From Bacillota bacterium (GTDB lineage: Bacteria; Bacillota; Clostridia; Oscillospirales; Ruminococcaceae), in contig JAEWRN010000042.1 of the NCBI GenBank assembly GCA_023460035.1, positions 62,001-126,000 on the forward strand: a stretch of DNA of 64,000 nucleotides. The letters are read 5' to 3'. The notes under the pieces are model-generated. The model searched no databases, had not been told where the DNA came from, and worked only from the letters and a program-made list of their open reading frames with translations. Positions 9,461 through 16,712 of this stretch are shown piece by piece. Position 1 is the stretch's first letter, and every line of letters begins with the position of its first letter. The position numbers and the translations under genes were made by a program.

Positions 9461-11524
9461 ATGAAACAAAAGGGTCATTTTAGAAAACGTGCCGTCGCGC
9501 TGCTGGTGCTGGTGGGGCTGGTGCTTTGCGGTTTTTCGTTTAAGCTGTTTCAGCTGCAAATCATCGACGGCGACACTTATCTCGACCAGGCGACCTCCAC
9601 CACCATGGTCACACTGCCGCTGCCCGCGGCGCGCGGCGAAATTGTCGACCGGTACGGGCGCGCCATCGCCACCAACCGCGCGGCCTATAACCTGTGGCTC
9701 ATCAAGGCCCTGCTGCCGGACGACAAACTGAACAGCACGCTGATGATGCTGGTGGACACCTTAAAAGAACAGGGCGAAAGCTGGAACGACTCTGCACCGC
9801 TGACCGACACTGAGCCCTATGAGTTTGTGGAGGGGCGCGACGCCGATGTGGCAAAAATGAAAACCGCATTGGGCCTTGCGCAGTATGCCACCGCACAAAA
9901 CGTGTACGACAAAATGCTGGAAACTTACGGGCTCGCCGACGTACCCGCCGCTTACCAGCGCATCCTTGCGGGCATCCGCTACCAGATGCAGTACGAGGAA
10001 TACAGCAACGTCACCCCGTTTGTGCTGGCCACCGACGTGTCGATGAAAACCGTCTCTACCGTCAAAGAAAATAACCTTGACCTGCCGGGCGTTTATGTGG
10101 CCGAAGGCACGGTGCGTGTTTACCCCGACCCCACTTTAATGCCGCACATCATTGGCACCATTGGCAAAATTTACGCCGAAGAGTGGGACAGTACCTATAA
10201 AAGCCAGAAAAACTATAAAATGAATGACCTTGTGGGCAAAAGCGGTATTGAAAAAGCCTACGAGTCGACGTTAAAGGGCACCGACGGGCAGATTCAAATA
10301 GAACTCACCCGCACCGGCAGCGTAATTGACACTACCATTGTCGAGCCGATACCCGGCAACACCGTAGTGCTGACGATTGACAAAAACCTGCAGGCCGAAT
10401 GCCAGAAAATTTTGGAAAACCAGGTGGCGGAATTAAAAGCCCGCGCGGCGGCCAACAAAGAGGGCGACCCCGAAGGCGCCGCGCTGGTGGTGCTGGATGT
10501 CAAAACCGGCGGCGTGCTGGCCGCGGCCAACTACCCCAGCTACGACTTGAATGTTTACCAAACGACCGCCGGCTACAACGCCTACCTCAATGACCCGCTG
10601 AACCCGCTGTTCAACCGGGCGTTCAACGGCCTGTACCGCCCCGGCTCCACCTTTAAATGTTCGGTCGCGGCGGCGGGGTTGATCGACGGGCTGATCACCC
10701 CCGACTATAGCTACTATTGCGGCGGCGTGTACACCTTCTGGCCAGACTACCAGCCAAAATGTACCCACGTGCACGGCAGCGAAAATGTCGAGACCGCGCT
10801 GCGCGACTCCTGCAACGTGTTCTTTTACGACCTTGGCCGGCGGCTGGGGCTGGATTCGTTTAACACCGTCGCTTCCGAACTGGGGTACGGCGAAAAAACC
10901 GGGCTGGAGGTCAACGAGGCAAGCGGCAACCTTTCCACCCCGGACTACTTTAACGATACCCACGGCGGCGAGCTGTGGCAAAAGGGCAACGTGGTGCAGG
11001 CAGCCATTGGCCAGCTGGACACTCAGGTGACGCCGGTACAGCTTGCCACCTATGCCGGGTCGATTGCAAACGAAGGCACCCGTTACCGCACCCATCTCGT
11101 TGCCGCGGTGCGCAGCTACGACTTTAAGCAGGTCATTTCAGAGACCGGCCTTGAGGTGGCTTCGCAGGTACAGGGCGATACAGCAACTGTGCAAAGCGCG
11201 TTTCAACATGTGGAAAACGGCATGCTGATGGCCAGTAAAACCGGTACCGCCCAGCAGTTTTTGGCCGACTACCAGTACCACATTGCCAGCAAAACCGGCA
11301 CAGCAGAAAACGGTAAATACGACATTTACGGCAAAAAAGAATACAACGCGACCATTGTTGCCTATGGCCCGGTAGAAGAGCCGGAGCTGGCGGTTGGCGC
11401 CGTGGCAGAGGTGGCCGGTAACGGCTATCAGCTTGCGCGCTCGGTGCGCGACGTGTTTGACGCGTATTATGTGGACAAAAACCAAAACAGCACCCCGGTG
11501 GAAAGTGCAACCCTGCTGCCCTGA
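9461..11524 (+). CDS. mrdA: Penicillin-binding protein 2 (elongasome transpeptidase)
   Basis: Class B PBP that crosslinks peptidoglycan during elongation together with a SEDS glycosyltransferase. 687 residues, with one membrane anchor at about residues 10-30 and the PBP dimerisation domain next (AARGEIVDRYGRAIATN). Transpeptidase motifs are present: SxxK in GSTFKCS (about residue 398), SxN in DSCNVF (about residue 449) and KTGT. Unusually, SKTGTA occurs twice about 18 residues apart near residues 591-615 (see findings). AAAGGAGG precedes the ATG. It is the last core gene before the integrated element. Confidence 0.93.
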   Translation: MKQKGHFRKRAVALLVLVGLVLCGFSFKLFQLQIIDGDTYLDQATSTTMVTLPLPAARGEIVDRYGRAIATNRAAYNLWLIKALLPDDKLNSTLMMLVDTLKEQGESWNDSAPLTDTEPYEFVEGRDADVAKMKTALGLAQYATAQNVYDKMLETYGLADVPAAYQRILAGIRYQMQYEEYSNVTPFVLATDVSMKTVSTVKENNLDLPGVYVAEGTVRVYPDPTLMPHIIGTIGKIYAEEWDSTYKSQKNYKMNDLVGKSGIEKAYESTLKGTDGQIQIELTRTGSVIDTTIVEPIPGNTVVLTIDKNLQAECQKILENQVAELKARAAANKEGDPEGAALVVLDVKTGGVLAAANYPSYDLNVYQTTAGYNAYLNDPLNPLFNRAFNGLYRPGSTFKCSVAAAGLIDGLITPDYSYYCGGVYTFWPDYQPKCTHVHGSENVETALRDSCNVFFYDLGRRLGLDSFNTVASELGYGEKTGLEVNEASGNLSTPDYFNDTHGGELWQKGNVVQAAIGQLDTQVTPVQLATYAGSIANEGTRYRTHLVAAVRSYDFKQVISETGLEVASQVQGDTATVQSAFQHVENGMLMASKTGTAQQFLADYQYHIASKTGTAENGKYDIYGKKEYNATIVAYGPVEEPELAVGAVAEVAGNGYQLARSVRDVFDAYYVDKNQNSTPVESATLLP

Positions 11525-11586
11525 CGCGTGTTATTTGCCCGTTTTATTTTTGTGGCAGAACACCCCGCAAAAGTGGCAGATAAATC

Positions 11587-11615
11587 TTGACCTTTACTGC
11601 CAAAGTTGTTATAAT
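11587..11615 (+). promoter_or_regulatory. Promoter of the tRNA-Ser locus
   Basis: TTGACC (11587-11592) and TATAAT (11610-11615) are separated by exactly 17 bp, close to consensus. The partial tRNA copy starts about 46 bp downstream. No comparable promoter is seen directly before the intact tRNA gene. Confidence 0.8.
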
Positions 11616-11660
11616 AAGTAGGCTATTCAGCAGCAGGCCACTGCCGCAGAATGCCTTTAT

Positions 11661-11701
11661 GGACAGGTATCGAAGTGGTCATAACGGCCCTGACTCGAAA
11701 T
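11661..11701 (+). repeat. 5' half-copy of tRNA-Ser, probable attachment-site remnant
   Basis: Positions 11667-11701 match 11870-11904 of the intact tRNA-Ser over 35 bp, from the end of the acceptor arm through the anticodon loop, then diverge abruptly. The copy's acceptor strand is GGACAGG, whereas the intact gene has GGAAGCG, so it appears to be the 5' half of a different tRNA-Ser gene. It sits directly behind the strong promoter. The most likely reading is a host tRNA gene split by tyrosine-recombinase integration in the anticodon loop. Confidence 0.65.
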
Positions 11702-11784
11702 TCCTAGCGCCTTAGGTCTTTTCGTTTCACAAGAATCCTTTGTTTTCAAGGGTTTAGGGCGGGTTCGAAAACTAAATATTTTGC

Positions 11785-11806
11785 AGTTCTACCCTGGAGT
11801 TCTACC
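11785..11806. repeat. Left pair of putative integrase arm-binding repeats
   Basis: AGTTCTACCCT (11785-11795) and AGTTCTACC (11798-11806) are the reverse complement of a sequence found twice on the other side of the tRNA (12035-12045 and 12055-12065). Short paired repeats in opposite orientation around a core site are typical of lambda/Tn916-type attachment sites. Confidence 0.45.
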
Positions 11807-11863
11807 TTTTGAATTTCTTTTTGAAATTTCGAATTTTGGGTAAAAAACCGGGTGAACATAGAT

Positions 11864-11954
11864 GGAAGCGTATCGAAGTGGTCATAACGGCCCTGACTCG
11901 AAATCAGGTAGTCCCGCAAGGGGCTCGTGGGTTCGAATCCCACCGCTTCCGCCA
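11864..11954 (+). tRNA. tRNA-Ser (anticodon CGA)
   Basis: A complete class II tRNA: acceptor stem GGAAGCG/CGCTTCC, anticodon stem CCTGA/TCAGG around loop CTCGAAA (anticodon CGA, reading UCG), a long variable arm (GTCCCGCAAGGGGCTC), T-arm GTGGG-TTCGAAT-CCCAC, discriminator G and encoded CCA. It forms the boundary of the integrated element. Confidence 0.97.
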
Positions 11955-11995
11955 AAAAGTCCAGTAACCATGCGGGTTTGCTGGACTTTTTCTTT
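11954..11995 (+). terminator. Terminator after tRNA-Ser
   Basis: Inverted repeat AAAAAGTCCAG / CTGGACTTTTT directly after the CCA end, followed by more T residues. Confidence 0.8.
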
Positions 11996-12032
11996 TCCCC
12001 AAAAAGGCGGCTTTTTTCTCCGAAATTGCGTT

Positions 12033-12065
12033 TTAGGGTAGAACTGGCCTTGTTAGGGTAGAACT
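12033..12065. repeat. Right pair of putative integrase arm-binding repeats
   Basis: TTAGGGTAGAACT occurs at 12033-12045 and again at 12053-12065, 20 bp apart (two helical turns) and overlapping the end of the integrase gene. The same motif is inverted on the other side of the tRNA. Confidence 0.5.
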
Positions 12066-13309
12066 ATTTGGCCATTTTCGCCTTCATTCGAACCCATATC
12101 ATCGTCATCCGGGTCTGCAACGTCGCCCCATCTGTTTTCGAAGCTATCTGAGCTCGGAAGAGCCAGTCCATTTACCATCGCCTGAGCTGAGGAAATCTTT
12201 GACCGGTAATCGAGATGCGCATAGATATTTGCCGTTGTGCTGAAATCCGAGTGCCCGAGCCATTCCTGAATTTGCTTAAGAGGAACCCCGTTTGCGAGAA
12301 GCAGGCTTGCGCAGCTGTGCCTGAGATCGTGAAACCGCATCTTTCTCATGCCATGCTTCTCAATGTACTCCGGAAAATACTGGGTCAGGTAATTCGGGCT
12401 CATGCGCTCGCCCAACTCGTCCACTAAGACATAGCCATCATATTGGTGATTGTAGCAGTTACCACAGACGCGCATATTGACCTCCTGCGCCCTTTTTACT
12501 TCTTGGAAGTATTCTTTGAAGGTGCCAACCAACGGAAGTGTCCTGATGCTGGATTGGGTCTTGGCTGAGTCCTGCTCAATGACCTGCATTTTTCCGTCAA
12601 GCTGAACCGAGGTGACGGTGTGCTTAATTGTGATCGTTCCTCGCTCAAAATCAATGGCATCCCATTTCAGACCGACCACTTCTCCACGGCGTAAGCCGTA
12701 GAAGGCTGCCACGAGAACCGGAAGTTCCAGCTTGGTTCCCTTTATTACAGCGAAAAGCCGCTGCATCTCGGCCGCATCAAGAAATATCGGTTGATATGAG
12801 TTTTTTCTGGGCCTGTCCACCTTCATTGCGACATTCTGCGGAACTAAGTCCGTCTTAAAAGCGTACTTGAGCGCCTGATAAATAACTGCATGATAATGAA
12901 TCACCGTATTCGGCTTTACCGTTTTCAGCTGTTCCGAATAGAATTGCTGGATATGTCTTGCCTCCAGGCCTCGTAAGCTGAGACCCTTGTTTCTGAAATA
13001 CGGCTCGATGACGCTTGCAATCATGCTCTGATAAGAGCAGTAAGTCGCTATCTTCACCCGTACCCTCACAATATCCAGCCATTGCTCCAGATAGTCTGCA
13101 AACAGCATATCCGAGCACAGCTCTTCGACGACTGTGGGAGGCTCATAGCTGCTGCAAATGCGGGCAAGTTCCTCCTTTGCTCTTCTCTTGTTGCCCTTTG
13201 TGGGAAGCCCTGTGGAAACCCATTTTCTGTGCCGTTGTCCATTGACATCGACCCAGCTTAAGACTACGTAGTAAAAATCTTTTTTGATTGAAAGAGTACC
13301 TGATACCAT
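12053..13309 (-). CDS. int: Tyrosine recombinase / integrase (Tn916 Int family)
   Basis: Catalyses site-specific integration and excision of the element at tRNA-Ser. 418 residues from the ATG at 13309, which follows GGAGG; upstream codons are poorly supported. The N-terminal arm-binding domain (YYVVLSWVDVNGQRHRKWVSTGL) is followed by a SAM-like core-binding domain and the catalytic domain with R (YGLRRGEVVGLKWD), HxxR (FHDLRHSCASLLL), H (WLGHSD) and the nucleophile Tyr (ANIYAHLD). Its stop codon lies in one of the putative arm repeats, about 100 bp from the tRNA, the normal place for an ICE integrase. Confidence 0.95.
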   Translation of the reverse strand: MVSGTLSIKKDFYYVVLSWVDVNGQRHRKWVSTGLPTKGNKRRAKEELARICSSYEPPTVVEELCSDMLFADYLEQWLDIVRVRVKIATYCSYQSMIASVIEPYFRNKGLSLRGLEARHIQQFYSEQLKTVKPNTVIHYHAVIYQALKYAFKTDLVPQNVAMKVDRPRKNSYQPIFLDAAEMQRLFAVIKGTKLELPVLVAAFYGLRRGEVVGLKWDAIDFERGTITIKHTVTSVQLDGKMQVIEQDSAKTQSSIRTLPLVGTFKEYFQEVKRAQEVNMRVCGNCYNHQYDGYVLVDELGERMSPNYLTQYFPEYIEKHGMRKMRFHDLRHSCASLLLANGVPLKQIQEWLGHSDFSTTANIYAHLDYRSKISSAQAMVNGLALPSSDSFENRWGDVADPDDDDMGSNEGENGQIVLP

Positions 13310-13424
13310 TGTTTTATTACCTCCGGAATATATTTGATTTAGCACGCAGGCAGTCTCTCACCGATGCAACAATTTTACTGCACCGATGAGAAGACCGCAA
13401 ATGTGCGAATCGGAAAAACCGCTG

Positions 13425-13649
13425 TCAGTTCGAATTTTCATTTCGATCCATTACGTATTCAATGACACTTATTTTAGGGATCTTTAAAGCGTTCCCTATC
13501 TTGACTGCCTTGATATGACCGTCGTTTACCAGTTTGTATGCAAAGTGTCGGCTGACGCTTAACATGACCTGGAGCTGTGCTATATTAACAATATCCGGGT
13601 AATCCGGAAACATCATCAAATACAGTTCCTTTAGTTCTGATTTCTTCAT
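13425..13649 (-). CDS. xis: Excisionase-like helix-turn-helix protein
   Basis: 74 residues with the MerR/excisionase-type winged HTH pattern: an SVSRHFAYKLVNDGHIKAVK segment at about residues 31-50 followed by a short basic wing. Proteins of this class next to an integrase usually act as recombination directionality factors. It lies about 115 bp upstream of int in the same direction. The assignment rests on size, motif and place; a plain transcription regulator is the alternative. Confidence 0.75.
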   Translation of the reverse strand: MKKSELKELYLMMFPDYPDIVNIAQLQVMLSVSRHFAYKLVNDGHIKAVKIGNALKIPKISVIEYVMDRNENSN

Positions 13650-13682
13650 AGCAATACCTCATCTACTTTCTGTTGTAAAAAA

Positions 13683-14264
13683 TCAGGCAAAATAATCGGC
13701 TCCAAAGCCAAAGTTTTTCAAAATTTTTCTGAGCTTAAAAAGAGCCCGAACCTTTCTCTCGTGAGCGGAGGATTGATAGATCCCGCAGGCGTCGGCATAC
13801 TGTTGCTCTGTCAGGATTTTCTCATCAAGGAATAGCTTCATGATGAGGTCTTTTTCCCCCGCAGTCAGTAATTGAAGTGCTTCCTCAAGGTACGAAAGCT
13901 CTTGGTTTGAGATCACGATCTCTTCAATGTCGGCTGCAGGGTCTGCGATGAAATCATCGCCGCAATAGGCTTCTTTGCAGGGCATATGATAATCGTAGGA
14001 AATGGTGGGATGCTTGGAATTGGCGCAGGCACGATAGAGCTCACGAAGTCTTTCGCGCTCCCATTCTTTTGCTCTTTTTTCTCCGCATTCTACAATAATG
14101 GCATCGTCGCGCTCATCGCAGCGATCGAGCTTCGCAAAGTTTTTCTTTCTTCTCTGACCGTCCTCAGTCTCCATGAAGCGTGCAAATTCATATCCGTTCA
14201 TGGTGATCCAGTTGTCCTGGGCGTCGGGCTTGTTGATATCTTTCTTTACCAAATAGGTTTTCAT
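13683..14264 (-). CDS. Sigma-70 region 4-like regulator of the element
   Basis: 193 residues. The C-terminal third resembles sigma region 4 (LSYLEEALQLLTAGEKDLIM and a later HTH-like YADACGIYQSSAHERKVRALFKLRKIL). The N-terminal part has no recognised fold and contains a charged stretch (REELYRAC region). Proteins like this sit beside int/xis in many Firmicutes ICEs and are thought to control element genes. TTAAGGAG precedes the ATG. It could be a positive regulator of xis/int; that is inference. Confidence 0.65.
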   Translation of the reverse strand: MKTYLVKKDINKPDAQDNWITMNGYEFARFMETEDGQRRKKNFAKLDRCDERDDAIIVECGEKRAKEWERERLRELYRACANSKHPTISYDYHMPCKEAYCGDDFIADPAADIEEIVISNQELSYLEEALQLLTAGEKDLIMKLFLDEKILTEQQYADACGIYQSSAHERKVRALFKLRKILKNFGFGADYFA

Positions 14265-14567
14265 TGTTTGTAATCTCCTTAAGGTTGAATTTTTGATTTT
14301 GGTAGGAAGTCAAAAATTCGGAGATTACGGATACGCTGCTATATAACAAAGCCATGGTAAACGCATAGGAGTCCTTTCCCACGCAAATCGGGATAGGACT
14401 CCTAACACAGTACAAAGCTTTTATACGCGCAAAAAAGCACCGTAGAAATCGAATGAGCACAGGAATAAACCTGTTATCTCATTCGGCTTCGTACGGTGCT
14501 TGGTAGTTTATCAGCCTCTTTGGGAAGCTGCTCCGCTTGCGCGATTAAAAGTCGTTATTATTCAGTT
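14265..14567. other. Gene-free leader and terminator region
   Basis: No convincing gene. A 14-bp hairpin with one mismatch (AGGAGTCCT at 14367 to its complement ending 14403) lies in the presumed leader of the sigma-like gene and has no T-run, so it is probably a regulatory or structured RNA element. The elaborate terminator at 14431-14500 lies next to it. Confidence 0.5.
14431..14500 (-). terminator. Large nested terminator of the lexA operon
   Basis: Three nested stems: AGCACCGTA/TACGGTGCT (14436-14444 with 14492-14500), CGAATGAG/CTCATTCG (14450-14457 with 14478-14485) and CAGG/CCTG (14460-14463 with 14470-14473). On the minus strand the outer stem is followed by TTTTTT. It lies downstream of the zinc-ribbon gene. 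Confidence 0.7.
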
Positions 14568-14852
14568 TTATCTGAGTGGCCTTACCCGCCTGATGGCAGC
14601 TCGGCCTTTACGATACTTGATGCGAATGGTACGAAACAGAGCCGTGTCGATCACATCGTTAAACTTGCATTTGCGGCATTTCACTCGTGTGTAGTGGTGA
14701 TCTCTGCCGTATACATCCAGCAGATAGAATCCGCAGTTTGGACATTTTATTTCTCTGAGTTCGAGCTTCTCGGCTCCGGCACGGGACTGCGCCAGTCTTT
14801 CTTGTAGGTCAGGCACCGGCTTGCTGTAGCGCTCGATCGTCGTCTGTATCAT
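14568..14852 (-). CDS. Small zinc-ribbon protein (Com-like)
   Basis: 94 residues with two CxxC knuckles, CPNC (about residue 37) and CRKC (about residue 59), spaced as in zinc ribbons such as phage Mu Com. The C-terminus is very basic (RIKYRKGRAAIRRVRPLR), suggesting nucleic-acid binding. The ATG overlaps the stop of the ImmA-type gene, and the gene is the last in the lexA operon. Com regulates translation of a Mu modification gene; whether this protein does anything similar is unknown. Confidence 0.6.
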   Translation of the reverse strand: MIQTTIERYSKPVPDLQERLAQSRAGAEKLELREIKCPNCGFYLLDVYGRDHHYTRVKCRKCKFNDVIDTALFRTIRIKYRKGRAAIRRVRPLR

Positions 14853-15577
14853 GTCTGGCTTTCACCTCCGTGGTAAAATTCGGACTCCAGATACTCATCA
14901 ATCGATCGCAGGTCAAACAGATCAAGCTCTTTCAGCCGGGTAAGCATCGGCGTGTAGTTTACGCCCAGTGCATCTGCTGTTTTCTGAATCACCAGCTTCT
15001 CTTTCTGCGCCAGAACATAGCCATCATAGGCAATCAATGGCTTGCCGTCGCTATGACGGTTCAGATTGCGCTGTACCAGGAACCGGGGCATCAGGCAGCA
15101 GGCTGCCGCCCGATTGGTCAGTGCTTCGGTCATCGACATCATTTCATGGAGCATGTCCTGTGAATAGGTCATCTCGCCGTCAAAATCGCTGTGGAATGCC
15201 GCTTTTGATTGAAGGGGGATATGCCGGCTTAGGATAAAGTGTGCGCCCTCATGGGCAATGGTAAAGCGTTTTCTGCCGATTTCACTTGGCCTTTGCAGGC
15301 AGCTGTCAATAACTGCTGTTTGGTCAGGGAAAACCACCTGCGCTTTTTGGCGTTCTCTCATGACCCATACCGGACGATGCCCATCGGAAAAGAATCCGAT
15401 TCGCCCCGGATCAGGTTCGGCAAATGTTTCATAGACAATGGGAATTCCAAGATACTCCGTGACGAAGGCTTCAATGTCCACACAGCGCGAGTTTGTATAA
15501 TGCTTGCGCTTCATGAAGTCCCTTATCATAGCTTCACAGAGGTTCTCGATTTCGTCATAAGTAGTGAGTTTCCTCAC
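14849..15577 (-). CDS. ImmA/IrrE-family metallopeptidase
   Basis: Zinc-dependent protease of the kind that cleaves an ICE or phage repressor after DNA damage (ImmA of ICEBs1). 242 residues. The HExxH-type active site is in HEGAHFILSRH (about residue 110), followed by a long helical region with LTNRAAACCLMP that fits the family. A GTG at 15577 with GGAGGTGA is the best start; a GTG at 15586 lacks a site. It lies in one operon with the LexA-like repressor, the presumed substrate or partner. Confidence 0.85.
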   Translation of the reverse strand: MRKLTTYDEIENLCEAMIRDFMKRKHYTNSRCVDIEAFVTEYLGIPIVYETFAEPDPGRIGFFSDGHRPVWVMRERQKAQVVFPDQTAVIDSCLQRPSEIGRKRFTIAHEGAHFILSRHIPLQSKAAFHSDFDGEMTYSQDMLHEMMSMTEALTNRAAACCLMPRFLVQRNLNRHSDGKPLIAYDGYVLAQKEKLVIQKTADALGVNYTPMLTRLKELDLFDLRSIDEYLESEFYHGGESQT

Positions 15578-15818
15578 CGCCTTCACCTCCAGACAAAGCC
15601 ATCACATACCATTTGTGATTGACTCGGTAAATATATTTTTCCGCACTACCGATCATTACCGTGTAGCGAATTCCTTCATATTCACCTGTTGGGGAGGCGC
15701 TGTAAAATAGCACCCGTGAAATCTCAAAGCGTCTGCCATCCTTCCATAGCACAGCTTTCGGCAGCAGCAAACCATCGGGCTGCTTGTCTGCTTCCACGGT
15801 TATGAGTTCTTTTTTCAC
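15555..15818 (-). CDS. Hypothetical small protein of the lexA operon
   Basis: 87 residues, start GTG 15818 behind GAGGGAGGAAAA. Rich in beta-strand patterns (RRFEISRVLFYSA, IRYTVMIG, YIYRVNHKWYVMAL). No known domain recognised. It overlaps the start of the ImmA-type gene by about 20 bp, so the two are coupled. It lies between repressor and protease genes. Confidence 0.6.
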   Translation of the reverse strand: MKKELITVEADKQPDGLLLPKAVLWKDGRRFEISRVLFYSASPTGEYEGIRYTVMIGSAEKYIYRVNHKWYVMALSGGEGGEETHYL

Positions 15819-15833
15819 CGCGTTTTCCTCCCT

Positions 15834-16448
15834 CTATAGTTTTTTTATTACATGCTCTGCAACTCCTTGAACAATCAGCTCTTTTACCGTAATTCTCTTG
15901 TCCGGATAAACCTCCTGATTCATATATTCAAGGATCACATTGCCATCATCATCAAATCCACCCAAACGCTTCAGCGTGTTGCGGCTTTCCTCATCCAGCG
16001 CCACTACAATATCACCTTCGGCAGCAGTCTGCTGCTTGCGGATGACCACCAGGTCGCCCTCATCAATTCCTGCATCCACCATGGAGTCTCCCTTAGCACG
16101 AAGAATGTAGAATTCACCTTTGCCAAAAAGGCTGGCAGGAAGATTGACGTAGTCCTCTACATACTCTTCCTCCAATGTAGCCTCACCACAAGGAATGCTA
16201 CCAACAACCTTTGCTGGAGAAAGATAAGTGTTTCCGAAATTAAGCTCTCGCGTTTCTATCGTCTCGCCATCGTAGGTCAGGCCCTGGCCATCCTCATTCA
16301 TTTCAAGAAGATAGCGATAAATTGTCGTCCGGCTGACGCCCATCTCATCTGCTATATTTTTTAGAGAAGGCGACCTGCTATACTCCCTTTTCCAGTCGTT
16401 CACGAAGTCGTATATCTTTTCCTTTAGTGCCGTGCTCTTCGATCGCAT
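15834..16448 (-). CDS. LexA-type S24 repressor of the element
   Basis: 204 residues. The N-terminal winged HTH (SPSLKNIADEMGVSRTTIYRYL, residues 27-48) is followed by a cleavage/latent-protease domain: candidate Ala-Gly-like cleavage region near PCGEATLEEE, catalytic Ser in AKGDSMVDAGI and catalytic Lys in TLKRLGG. Self-cleavage on RecA filaments would release the element's genes during the SOS response. It has its own promoter with a palindrome. It is probably not the host LexA, because it sits in the ICE control module with ImmA. Confidence 0.85.
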   Translation of the reverse strand: MRSKSTALKEKIYDFVNDWKREYSRSPSLKNIADEMGVSRTTIYRYLLEMNEDGQGLTYDGETIETRELNFGNTYLSPAKVVGSIPCGEATLEEEYVEDYVNLPASLFGKGEFYILRAKGDSMVDAGIDEGDLVVIRKQQTAAEGDIVVALDEESRNTLKRLGGFDDDGNVILEYMNQEVYPDKRITVKELIVQGVAEHVIKKL

Positions 16449-16478
16449 CGGTTGTCGCCTCCAATTTGCTTAATCTGT

Positions 16479-16528
16479 AACAGCTGTTTCTGATAGCTTT
16501 ATTATACGCATTTTAGCAAAATTTTCAA
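16479..16528 (-). promoter_or_regulatory. lexA-like gene promoter with palindromic operator
   Basis: On the minus strand TTGAAA (16523-16528) and TATAAT (16501-16506) are 16 bp apart. Just downstream, over the start of transcription, is the perfect palindrome AACAGCTGTT (16479-16488). This is a natural autoregulatory operator, although it is not the Bacillus-type GAACNNNNGTTC box. Confidence 0.65.
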
Positions 16529-16539
16529 TAGAAAGACGC

Positions 16540-16568
16540 AAAAATGGAGGGGCGTTATCGTCCCTCCA
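16540..16568 (-). terminator. Terminator of the Gabija-like operon
   Basis: TGGAGGG (16545-16551) pairs with CCCTCCA (16562-16568). On the minus strand it is followed by TTTTTG. It lies 145 bp past the helicase gene. Confidence 0.65.
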
Positions 16569-16712
16569 CGAGGATGAGTCAATTGAAATAGGGTATAAAC
16601 ATTAGGCAAAGTTTAGTTAAGATAAATCCTTCTTTGCCCAAATCCAATCTTCTTATTAAATATCTTTCCATGTTTGCTTTATTACATTTATTTAAGTAAT
16701 CATTTATTGCCA

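Noticed and set aside
11661..11863. Group I intron in a tRNA-Ser anticodon loop
   Set aside because: The second tRNA copy is complete including its own 5' half and a different acceptor stem, so splicing the 160-bp segment would not rebuild a tRNA.
14188..14460. 90-codon minus-strand reading frame
   Set aside because: It overlaps the well-supported sigma-like gene by 77 bp, runs through the 14367-14403 hairpin and has no plausible ribosome site or protein features.
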